Assembly: GCA_949051815.1 (NCBI GenBank)
Contig: CARQVR010000059.1
Location: 1 to 21,658 of the forward strand
Length of the DNA: 21,658 nucleotides
Direction of reading: 5' to 3'
Source of the DNA: an uncultured Lachnospiraceae bacterium
GTDB taxonomy: Bacteria; Bacillota; Clostridia; Lachnospirales; Lachnospiraceae
A program made the position numbers and the translations under genes. The notes under the pieces were generated by a model. It made no database searches. It was not told the DNA's origin and was given only the letters and a program-made list of their open reading frames with translations. Positions 7,031-15,400 of this stretch are shown here, in pieces (position 1 is the first letter of the stretch; each line of letters starts with the position of its first letter).

Positions 7031-7651
7031 CTAACTGTATTTTCCTACATAGTCCGTTCCGGTCTCGGTCTGCATAAGGTTTACATAATACTCCGGATTC
7101 TGCTCCATCAGAAGCATCGTGTGAAAAGCCTCCAAAAGCATCTTATCCCCGTTGCTCTTCATGCTCTCCCTGTCCCTGTCGAGCTGCGCCTTGAAGTGAT
7201 CCATCTGCCACACCATAATGTCAATCAGGCTGTAACCCGCCACCTGATACTTGCAGAGAAAGTTCTGATGCTCCAGATAATACAGAAATTCCCGCGCCAC
7301 GCCCTCCGATGCCGTCAGCATCTCAAAAAACCGTTCCAGAAACGCCTCGTCCTCCCCTGCGTAATGGCACAGCGCCCGCGCCCATGCATATGCTCTCGTC
7401 TTCTCCTCACCGGTCATCTGCTTCTCACCCTGCCTTTCTTCTGATTCCCCTTTTTCTGCTTCCCGTCTGTTTCTGTTTTCCGGTGCCTTCTGTTTTCCAT
7501 CTGTTTCCGCTTCCCGCCTGCTTCCGTTTCCCATCTGTTTCCGTTTCCTGTCGCCCTCTGCTTCACGCCTGTTTCCGTTTCCTGTCGCTTTACGATCCGC
7601 CCTATCGGTTCTTTTTCTCCGGCTTTTCACATAAAATATGCTAAACAACAC
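7031..7651 (-). CDS. Unrecognised protein with a three-fold 17-residue charged repeat
   Basis: Open frame of 206 codons. The C-terminal 128 residues, from MTGEEKTRAYAWARALCHYAG to TETGTDYVGKYS, look like a compact helical, acidic domain that I cannot assign to a named family. The N-terminal part contains three in-frame 17-residue units, beginning GNGNRREAE, GNGSRREAE and ENRNRREAE. In the RREAE block all base changes between copies are silent, which argues that this part is translated. The start is uncertain: the GTG at 7651 has no ribosome site, an ATG at 7534 has a weak one, and the ATG at 7417 follows AGGGTGA at good spacing and would give only the 128-residue domain. It is divergent from the symporter gene at 7666. 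Confidence 0.6.
   Translation of the reverse strand: MLFSIFYVKSRRKRTDRADRKATGNGNRREAEGDRKRKQMGNGSRREAETDGKQKAPENRNRREAEKGESEERQGEKQMTGEEKTRAYAWARALCHYAGEDEAFLERFFEMLTASEGVAREFLYYLEHQNFLCKYQVAGYSLIDIMVWQMDHFKAQLDRDRESMKSNGDKMLLEAFHTMLLMEQNPEYYVNLMQTETGTDYVGKYS
7430..7582 (-). repeat. Three 51-bp tandem units inside the 7031-7651 reading frame
   Basis: Units at 7582-7532, 7531-7481 and 7480-7430 (minus strand), each 51 bp or 17 codons. About 25 bp at the head of each unit is well conserved and the rest has diverged. The unit length keeps the reading frame. Confidence 0.75.
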
Positions 7652-7665
7652 CAGGACGTGTTTCT

Positions 7666-8997
7666 ATGGCTCTCTTAGAACAGATCAACAATCTTTTATG
7701 GGGTCTTCCCCTGATTATCCTGCTTATGGGCACACATATTTATTTCACCTGCAGGCTGCGGTTTCCCCAGAGAAACCTTTTCTGGGCTATCCGCCTCTCC
7801 CTGTTCTCCGCAGAGGGAACGGCCTCTGCCGGAGCCGGGGCAGCTTCATCTGAGACTACCCGGAATCTCTCCCCCTTCTCGGCGCTCTCCACAACGCTCG
7901 CCGCCACCCTCGGCACGGGAAATATCATCGGCGTCTCCACCGCGGTCGCCCTCGGCGGTCCAGGCGCAGTCTTCTGGTGCTGGATCACCGGAATCCTCGG
8001 GATGGCCACCGCCTACGGCGAATGCTACCTAAGCGTGCTCTGCCGCCAGAAAAAAGAGGACGGCCTATACGTCGGCGGACCGATGTATGTCATGAAAAAT
8101 GGTTTACATAACAAATCTCTGGGCAGCCTGTATGCGCTGTGCACACTGACAGCCGCTTTCGGCGTGGGATGCACGACCCAGTCCAACTCCGTCACAAGGG
8201 CTGCCGCCCTGAGCTTTGGGATTTCCCCCCATCCGGCCGGCATCGCCCTTGCCGTGATCACGGGCGCGGTGATCCTCGGCGGCATCCGTACCATCGGCAG
8301 TCTCTGCGAGCGAACCGTGCCCGCCATCACGTTTCTCTACCTCTTCGGCTGTATGCTTCTTCTGTTCCTCTACCGCCACCAGCTCATCGCAGCCGTGATC
8401 TGGATCATGAAAGACGCCTTCTCCTTTGCCAGCCTGTCCGGAGGCGTGGCCGGAGCCGGTATCGCCCGCGCCATGCGCTACGGCATCGCCAGAGGTCTTT
8501 TCACAAACGAAGCCGGCATCGGCACTTCCGCTATCGCCGCAGCCGCCTCCCACACCAAAGATCCCAAGATACAAGCCTATGTGTCCATGACCGCAGTCTT
8601 TTGGGACACGGTAGTCATGTGTCTGCTGACAGGGCTGGTTGTAGTCTGCAACATGCTCTATGACCCGGCATCCACCGCCTCCGCAGCCGAGACGGATCTG
8701 ACCGCAGCCGCCTTCTCCCATCTGCCCTATGTGGGGGACGCCTTTCTCACGATCTCCCTGTGCGCTTTCGCCGTGACCACCCTGATCGGCTGGTCCTATT
8801 TCGGGGAGAAGGCGGCGGAATATCTGGGCGGAAACCGCAGCGTGCCGCTCTACAAGCTCTGCTACATCGTGATGATCTATCTGGGCGCCATCATTCCCAT
8901 GCATCTTGTGTGGGAGTGCACCGACCTGATCAACGGGATTATGGCTCTCCCGAACCTTTTTGCCCTGTGGGCGCTGAGAAAAGAGATCCGATCATAA
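7666..8997 (+). CDS. Alanine/glycine:cation (Na+) symporter, AGCS family
   Basis: 443 residues, the usual length, with about ten or eleven hydrophobic membrane segments. The family signature is clear: STTLAATLGTGNIIGVSTAV (75-94), then ALGGPGAVFWCWITGILGMATAYGE, and later the RGLFTNEAGIGTSAIAAAAS segment. Members (AlsT, DagA, AgcS) import alanine or glycine with sodium or protons across the cytoplasmic membrane. The ATG at 7666 follows AGGA by about 10 nt. The upstream 14 bp to the divergent frame leave little room for a promoter, unless it overlaps the neighbour's 5' end; a weak TAAAAT lies at 7632-7637. The stop codon overlaps the end of the convergent MATE gene by 6 bp. Alanine rather than glycine as substrate cannot be decided here. 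Confidence 0.92.
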   Translation: MALLEQINNLLWGLPLIILLMGTHIYFTCRLRFPQRNLFWAIRLSLFSAEGTASAGAGAASSETTRNLSPFSALSTTLAATLGTGNIIGVSTAVALGGPGAVFWCWITGILGMATAYGECYLSVLCRQKKEDGLYVGGPMYVMKNGLHNKSLGSLYALCTLTAAFGVGCTTQSNSVTRAAALSFGISPHPAGIALAVITGAVILGGIRTIGSLCERTVPAITFLYLFGCMLLLFLYRHQLIAAVIWIMKDAFSFASLSGGVAGAGIARAMRYGIARGLFTNEAGIGTSAIAAAASHTKDPKIQAYVSMTAVFWDTVVMCLLTGLVVVCNMLYDPASTASAAETDLTAAAFSHLPYVGDAFLTISLCAFAVTTLIGWSYFGEKAAEYLGGNRSVPLYKLCYIVMIYLGAIIPMHLVWECTDLINGIMALPNLFALWALRKEIRS

Positions 8998-10338
8998 CTT
9001 TTCACGCCGGAAACGCCCGCGCCCCAAATACAGGTAAAAGCCCACACAAATGAGCGCGGAGAGGAGGGATCCGAGCGGCGCGGCCCATCCCATGGGATAT
9101 AGGCTGTCCGGAAAATACACACCCGCCAGATATGCGCCCGGTATGCGTATCATAGCAATCGCCATGATATTATGTATAAAGGATATCCCTGCCTTCTGGT
9201 CGCCGCAGAAATACCCGCTGAAACAGAAGTGGACCGCCGCAAAGAGCGTATCAAAGGCATAGGAGCGCAGATAGGCGCAGCCCGCCGCCAGCACTGCCGC
9301 ATCTCTGGTAAACAGCCCAACCAGCGTCTGCGGCCAGAACTGGCTGTAGAGCGCGCAGGCCGCTCCCCAGCTCATGGTGATGAGCAGACCGTAGCCCAGC
9401 GAAGCTCTGGCCCGCTCCGGCTTGTCCGCTCCCATATTCTGGGCCGTGATCGCAGAAATCGCGGAAAGGAAGGCCGAGGGCACCAGAAACAGGAACCCGA
9501 TCAGTTTCTCCACAATCCCCACAGCCGCCGAAACCACCAGTCCCCTGCTGTTGGCAATCACCGTAATCACGATGAATGCCACCTGAATCAGCCCGTCCTG
9601 ACAGGCGATGGGGGCACCCACCTTAAGAATCTGTGAAACGCTCTCCCGGTCCGCCCGTATATCCCGCCGCGTCACCCGAAATCCGAGATCCCGCTTTTTT
9701 AACATGGCGAAAGCAAAGACCACACTCACCGCCTGTCCCAGAACGGTTCCCAGAGCCGCGCCCGCCGCGCCGAGTCCCATTCCGCCGATCAACACAAAAT
9801 CCAGTACGATATTCACCCCGCAGGCCACCGCCACAAAGTACATCGGTCTCCTTGAGTCTCCCACCCCGCGGAAAATACTGCTGATTACATTGTAAGCGGT
9901 GATAAAGGGCACACCCGCAAAGCAGATGCCCAGATACCGCCTTGTCTCCGCCACCGCCTCCGCAGGCGTCAGCATAACATCGGTTATTAAATTGACAGAC
10001 AGCAGAAGCGACACTGTAAGCGCCGCCGCAAACACCGCAAAAAGTGCCACGGACGCGCCGACCGTCTTCGCCGCCGCGCGCTCGTCCCCCGCTCCCACAT
10101 TTCTGCCGATCCGCACGGTAGCGCCCATAGCCAGACCCACAATAATCACCGTGAGCATATGCATGACCTGACTGCCGACCGCCACCGCCGTTGTGGTTCC
10201 GGAACCGTTATAAAGCCCCACCACAAACAGATCCGCCATACCGTAAAATGTCTGCATAAAGCAGGCCAAAAGATACGGGAGCGCAAACCGTATCAGGTTT
10301 TTCCCCACGCTCCCCTCCGTCAGCTTATTTCCTTCCAT
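8992..10338 (-). CDS. MATE family multidrug/toxin exporter
   Basis: 448 residues with twelve predicted membrane segments in two similar halves. The start MEGNKLTEGSVGKNLIRFALPYLL and the following MADLFVVGLYNGSGTTTAVAVGSQ are typical of the DinF/NorM-like MATE branch abundant in Clostridia. The second half repeats the pattern (FLFLVPSAFLSAISAITAQNMGADKPERA). These proteins exchange sodium or protons for drugs or metabolites; the substrate is unknown. GGAG lies 7 nt before the ATG. The gene lies 66 nt after the aldo/keto reductase gene on the same strand, and that gap holds an unusual set of TGCGCA repeats. Its 3' end overlaps the convergent symporter gene by 6 bp. Confidence 0.92.
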   Translation of the reverse strand: MEGNKLTEGSVGKNLIRFALPYLLACFMQTFYGMADLFVVGLYNGSGTTTAVAVGSQVMHMLTVIIVGLAMGATVRIGRNVGAGDERAAAKTVGASVALFAVFAAALTVSLLLSVNLITDVMLTPAEAVAETRRYLGICFAGVPFITAYNVISSIFRGVGDSRRPMYFVAVACGVNIVLDFVLIGGMGLGAAGAALGTVLGQAVSVVFAFAMLKKRDLGFRVTRRDIRADRESVSQILKVGAPIACQDGLIQVAFIVITVIANSRGLVVSAAVGIVEKLIGFLFLVPSAFLSAISAITAQNMGADKPERARASLGYGLLITMSWGAACALYSQFWPQTLVGLFTRDAAVLAAGCAYLRSYAFDTLFAAVHFCFSGYFCGDQKAGISFIHNIMAIAMIRIPGAYLAGVYFPDSLYPMGWAAPLGSLLSALICVGFYLYLGRGRFRREKL

Positions 10339-10351
10339 ACTTTACTCCATC

Positions 10352-10400
10352 TCTGCGCATTTTTTGCGCATAACCGAGTTTGTGTCAGGCAATGCGCAGA
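10352..10400 (-). promoter_or_regulatory. Inverted repeat with three TGCGCA motifs before the MATE gene
   Basis: TCTGCGCATT (10352-10361) and AATGCGCAGA (10391-10400) are a perfect 10-bp inverted repeat. A third TGCGCA lies at 10365-10370 and can pair with either arm, and GTGTC/GACAC can form another stem. It could be an operator or an attenuator-like leader structure; no U tract follows. Confidence 0.4.
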
Positions 10401-10404
10401 CACA

Positions 10405-11529
10405 TTACTTCCCAAAATACCCCGCCACGGTCTTCAAATGCTCCATCACGGGCAGATGCTGCGGGCAGACATTCTCGCACTGACCACAGCCGATACAGTC
10501 TCCGGCCTTACCGAAGGTGCCCGTCAGCCGGTCGTAATACTCTCCCTGCGGCGTCCAGCCCTTTCCTTCCGCCTCCTGCATTTCCGCATTGTAGAGAGAG
10601 AAATATTTCGGAATCGCGATCTTCTTCGGACAGCCGTCCGTACAGTAAGAACAGCCTGTGCAGGGAATCGCAATATTGCCGTTAATTATGGCCGCCGCCC
10701 GGTACACCATGCGCTTCTCCTCCTCCGTAAGAGGTTTAAAATCGCTCATATAACTGGTGTTATCCAAAAGCTGCTCCATATTGCTCATGCCGCTTAACAC
10801 CATTTTTACATTGTCCAGACTGGCCGCAAAACGGATGGCCCATGAGGGAACCGACATATGCGGGTCATAGTTTTTAAACATTTCCGTCACGGCGTCCGGC
10901 ACCTGCGCCAGCGTGCCGCCCTTAACCGGCTCCATCACCCAGACCGGCACACCGTGTTTCGTCGCCACCTCATAGCAGAGTCTTGACTGGATCGCGCTGC
11001 TCTCCCAATCCAGATAGTTGAGCTGGAGCTGCACAAACTCCATCTCCGGATGCTCCGTGAGCACCTGATCCAGAAATTCCGCGTTGTCGTGGAAGGAGAA
11101 GCCCATATGCTTTACAAGCCCCTGCTTTTTCTTCTCCGCCAGCCAGTTGAAACAGTCAAGCTCCGTATAAATCTTATAATGTCCGAAGCCGATGTCGTGA
11201 AGCAGGTAATAATCGAAAAACGTAACACCTGTTTTTTCAAGCTGTGCCTCGAAGATTTTATCCCGATCCTCCTTCGTGCTGATAAAGCTCGCATGCAGCT
11301 TGGTCGCCAGCGTATAGCTGTCCCTCGGATGTCTGTCCACCAGACACTCCTTCGCCGCATCCTCGCTCTTAAACCCGCAGTACATCCATGCGGTGTCGAA
11401 ATAGGTAAATCCCCTCTCCAAAAAAATGTCCACCATCTTCTTCGTGGTTTCCATATCAATACTTGTCGCGTCGTCCGGATTATGTAAAGGCAAACGCATC
11501 AGGCCAAATCCCAGTTTTTTTGTTTCCAT
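10405..11529 (-). CDS. Aldo/keto reductase with C-terminal 2x[4Fe-4S] ferredoxin domain
   Basis: 374 residues. The N-terminal 270 or so form the aldo/keto reductase barrel with the catalytic tetrad in place: Asp45 and Tyr50 in YFDTAWMY, Lys77 in LATKL, His111 in YYLLHD. The C-terminal part binds two iron-sulphur clusters: CTGCSYCTDGCP (Cys290, 293, 296, 300) and CIGCGQCENVCP (Cys345, 348, 351, 355). This fusion is common in anaerobic Firmicutes and suggests electron transfer between ferredoxin-like partners and a carbonyl substrate, but the substrate is unknown. GAGGAG lies 7 nt before the ATG. The MATE gene follows after 66 nt and may be co-transcribed. The upstream 128 bp to the ZIP gene are mostly filled by a half copy of the fold-back repeat. 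Confidence 0.92.
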   Translation of the reverse strand: METKKLGFGLMRLPLHNPDDATSIDMETTKKMVDIFLERGFTYFDTAWMYCGFKSEDAAKECLVDRHPRDSYTLATKLHASFISTKEDRDKIFEAQLEKTGVTFFDYYLLHDIGFGHYKIYTELDCFNWLAEKKKQGLVKHMGFSFHDNAEFLDQVLTEHPEMEFVQLQLNYLDWESSAIQSRLCYEVATKHGVPVWVMEPVKGGTLAQVPDAVTEMFKNYDPHMSVPSWAIRFAASLDNVKMVLSGMSNMEQLLDNTSYMSDFKPLTEEEKRMVYRAAAIINGNIAIPCTGCSYCTDGCPKKIAIPKYFSLYNAEMQEAEGKGWTPQGEYYDRLTGTFGKAGDCIGCGQCENVCPQHLPVMEHLKTVAGYFGK

Positions 11530-11565
11530 ACTTGTCTCCTCTTCTTCCTTTTTTATCAGATGATT

Positions 11566-11666
11566 GCGCCCCTATTGCGTCTGGCACGGAGCGCAACCGC
11601 GTCTGCGTTGATTATGCTATTTGTGCAAACTCAACAACCTTAAAAGAATTTCGCACCTACCCTAAC
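11566..11666 (-). repeat. Half copy of the fold-back element
   Basis: On the minus strand this stretch matches the left arm of the 6783-6990 element. It shares TGCGAAA, a TCTTTT tract, TTTGCACAAATAG-ATAATCA, ACGCAGAC and CGCTCCGT-CCA-ACGCA with few substitutions. The right arm is absent. Its outer edge reaches into the last codons and TAG stop of the ZIP gene. Confidence 0.7.
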
Positions 11667-12430
11667 GCCACATCTAAAATCATCATAATCACAAACCCGA
11701 TGGCCACGCCCACGGTGCCGATATTGCTGTGCGCACCGGCCTGCGCCTCGGGAATCAGCTCCTCCACCACCACATAAATCATCGCACCCGCCGCAAAAGC
11801 CAGAAATACAGGCAGGGCCGAAACGATCTGCTCCGCCAGCACAATCGTGACAAGCGCGCCGATTGGCTCCACAATACCGGACAACGCCCCGTAGAGAAAG
11901 GCCCGCCCTCTGGAAACGCCCTCGCTGCGAAGCGGCATGGAGATAATCGCCCCCTCCGGAAAGTTCTGGATGGCGATGCCGACCGCAAGGGCAAAAGCCC
12001 CCGCCATGGTAATGCCAGCATCACCGATCAGCGCCCCCGCAAAGGTTACGCCCACGGACATGCCCTCGGGAATGTTATGCAACGTCACCGCAAGGACAAG
12101 CATGGTCGTTTTTTTTAACGCCGCTTCCACGCCCTCCGGCTCCGCGCTCTCCAGATGCAGGTGCGGAATCAGACTGTCCAGCACGAGAAGAAACGCCATG
12201 CCGCCCAGAAAGCCTCCGGCAGCCGGAACCCATGCGACCTGTCCCTGCTCTCCCGCCATATCAATGGCCGGAATCAGAAGCGACCACACCGAGGCGGCGA
12301 TCATAACCCCGGAGGCGAAGCCCAGAAGAAGTCTTTCTATCTCCTTATGCATTCCCCTCATAAAAAATACCATGGCCGAACCGAGTGTCGTTCCCGCAAA
12401 GGGAATCAGTAGTCCCGCAAGCACCTGCAT
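11657..12430 (-). CDS. ZIP family metal transporter
   Basis: 257 residues, eight membrane segments, the usual size for the GufA/ZupT-like bacterial ZIP branch. Metal-binding helices are clear: TLHNIPEGMSVGV with His118, Asn119 and Glu122, and QNFPEGAIISMPLR with Gln155, Asn156 and Glu160. The loop LIPHLHLE and the late VVEELIPEAQ (Glu223, Glu224) also fit. ZIP proteins bring zinc, iron or manganese into the cytoplasm; Gln155 in place of His at the second site is seen in this branch. The gene starts 17 nt after the stop of the CAP/Ig-like gene, and its AAGGAAGGA ribosome site touches that stop, so the two are in one operon. Why a metal importer is tied to a secreted protein is unknown. Confidence 0.92.
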   Translation of the reverse strand: MQVLAGLLIPFAGTTLGSAMVFFMRGMHKEIERLLLGFASGVMIAASVWSLLIPAIDMAGEQGQVAWVPAAGGFLGGMAFLLVLDSLIPHLHLESAEPEGVEAALKKTTMLVLAVTLHNIPEGMSVGVTFAGALIGDAGITMAGAFALAVGIAIQNFPEGAIISMPLRSEGVSRGRAFLYGALSGIVEPIGALVTIVLAEQIVSALPVFLAFAAGAMIYVVVEELIPEAQAGAHSNIGTVGVAIGFVIMMILDVALG

Positions 12431-12447
12431 ATTCTTTCTATCCTTCC

Positions 12448-15400
12448 TTATTTCACCTTTACTTTACACCTGACGGTGACAGGTTTCACATTATCCGCCT
12501 GTTTTGCAAAGAAAACCTGAAACTTCAGGGAATAGGTCCTGCCTTTAACGGCGCGTCCCGTATCCTTCATGGTAAGCGTCCCCTTCCCATCCTTATTATA
12601 TACATAAGTAAAGGCATCCGTGTTTCCCGAAAGGACCACACGCTCTATTTCCGGCGCAGGCGCGCCCTTAAGAACCGCGTTCATGTCAATCTCCACGGAA
12701 TTGTAAGCGCCGCTGTACATAAGGGCCGTTTTCGGCAAAGCAGTTACCTTCACGCCGCCCTGTTTCAGCTTATATTTCACGGCGGGAGCCGGAATTTCCT
12801 CTATCTCTCCGTTTACCGTTCTCAGCATCAAAAGCGGCGTTACCGTATACTGGTATTTCGTAACAAGTGTTTCGTTTTCCCTTGCCCGAAGTTCGATTGT
12901 CTTTCCGTCTTCGCTCCACTGCGCCCGGAACAGATGCGCGTCCCTGCCTGTCAGTTTCACCTCCCGGTTTTCCGGAATGAAAAACGTACCGCCAACCGCC
13001 TTTAAGGAGGGCGTCAGCGTCATAAAGCTGCCGTCCCTGTTCAACACATCAATACTTCCCTTCGCCGTCAGCTTTACCGCCTTCTCCGGAGCGGTGTTCA
13101 CTACCTTTAAAGTCAGCGGCGTTTTCCAGATTTTTCCGTCCCTGGCCGCCTGCACGATGTACTTGTAGGAGCCGGAAGCCACCGCCTTGTTGTTCAGCCG
13201 GACGAAAACCTGCGCGTCTTTCACGGAAAAGATAACCTGACTGTTCTGCACCAGCGCCCCCGCCTTTGCATCCTTCGGGTCACAGTAAACGCTCACCCGG
13301 ATGCCCTGATCGGCGGTGATTCTGCCTCCATCCTTCCATTTCACCGCTGTTTCCGCCGCATCATAACCTCTGTAAGCAGCATCCGCATTGAGCTGCAGGG
13401 TCTTGTTCTCCAGTGCAATGGCAGGCTGTCCCATACTCACCCTTACCTGCAGCGTGTAGTTTACGGTCTCATTCTGCGCCCATTTCTCCGGATCGCTTAG
13501 GAGAATCTGCATTTTAAAACTGTCCGTCTGATTCAGATTTCTGCCGCTTAAAAGCAGTCCGCCCTTTTTCCGGTCCACCTCCACCGTATAATTTCCCTTG
13601 GCTGCCCCGCTTCTCTTCTCCGCATTCACCGAATCCCATGAAATAGCCCCCGGATTCTTTATGCCGATCCACATTTGCCAGATACCCGCCTTCGGATACA
13701 ATGTCACCCTGCCGGTATCCCAGGTAATCTTAGGCGTCTTTTTCTCCACGGCTGCCGTAAAGGACGTGGTGTACGAACCCTGCCAGCCGGAAAAGAAAAG
13801 CTGCAGCTTTCCCTTTTTGACGCTTTTTAACGTCGCGCCGTTCTCCGCCTTAATATAATAACACCCGTCTCTTTTTTCTATACTGTAATCGGCTAACCCC
13901 GTACATTCCAGCCTTGTCAGTACCTCGTCCGTCTCGATCTGCAGCAGACTCTCCTCATTCTTATAGAAAAGATTCAGTTTCCGCTCCTGCCTGACCTTAT
14001 AGACCGGATTCTTCGACACCACTTTGACCGTGACAGGCAGATTATAAGTCGCCCCTCCCGCTGCGGCGCGGATGTTCACCTTGTAGGTTCCGGTCTTCGT
14101 GTCGCTTTTTGCCTTTATGAGATAACTGTCCGCAAGCATTCCTTTTATCAGCGTAAACTTCTTGCTCTTTTCATCGGTCCCCATGGCAGCGGATATGATT
14201 TCATATTCTTCCCCCTCCGGGCTTTGGGCCGGATAAAGGGATATCCCCACGCCTGTGGTCTGCCGGAGATTCAGCGTAACGCTCTCATCACTCAGGCCCG
14301 GCTGCGCGTCTCCCACAACCAGACGGATTGTCCGTGCCGTCTTCCCTGCGTCGTTTCCGGTCAGTGTAAGCTCCGCCGTACCCGCCGCCTTGACAATCAG
14401 GGAAACGTGAAAGCCATCCTCCGCAGCAGTGGCCGATTTAACCGCCACCACTTTCGCGTTGCCGCTCTTCGCCGTCACCTTTGTCGCCCCGGGCAGCGTC
14501 AGCGTTATGCTGCTGTTGACCTGATTTGCCTTCTCTGTCTGGAAATCGGAAAGCAGGCCCGTATACTTCTCCTGCGCCTGAACTGTGCCGCTGTCCACCC
14601 TTTTAAAGTGCTCCACACTCTTAATCGTCAGCGTCCCTTCCGCCTCTTTTACGGTAAGATTCACACTGGCGTTATAAGTTTTCCGGCCAAGCTTAAGGCT
14701 TGCTTTTACCGTGGAGCCGCCCGGACTTTTAGCGGTGAGCTTCACACCGTCCGCCGTCCGCTCCATCAGGAGCACGTCGGGCTTACTGTTGCTCCAGACC
14801 GCAGACTCCCCAAGCTCTTTCAGTATCTCCTTTTTCTGTTTACGGAACCATGCATTATCTTTATAGTCGCTGTTACTCTCAAGCTGTTCCAGCGCCTCTG
14901 CAAAGGAATAGTTTACATAACACGAAATATTCTGTCCGACGGTGAGAGAAACGCTCTCCGTTTCCACGCCTTCCTCCGACCGCATACCTATGGAAATGTT
15001 TTCCACTGTCAGGAAATACACTTCCAGAAGCCGTTCCGCAGGCAGGATATTCCCTCCCGCATCCGCAGGCCGGTACAGCGCCGCGAATTTTTTCGTCTTT
15101 CCCCCTGTAAACTGTGTCAGTGCAGTGTCCGGCTCCTTCCAGCTCCAGCCTTCCGGCAGCGCCACATCCCGCAGGACGGTCTGCATATTGGTCAGTGCAA
15201 CCGGCCGGGGAATGTCCTCTTGCGCAGTCTCCGCCTCCTCCAGTACCGTCACCGTGCAGAACGTCTCCGCTGTCTTCCCGTCGCTGTCTGTCACCGGGTT
15301 TCCTTCCTCGTTCACAATCACCGCGGAAATTTCCGTTTCACCCGCACCGACAGCGGTCACGGTAACCGTGTTTCCGCTGATTGTGTCGGCTATGAAGGTG

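Noticed and set aside
8104..8904. Minus-strand 266-codon frame with Gly/His/Asp-rich product
   Set aside because: It is antisense to the symporter gene, whose family signature is unmistakable.
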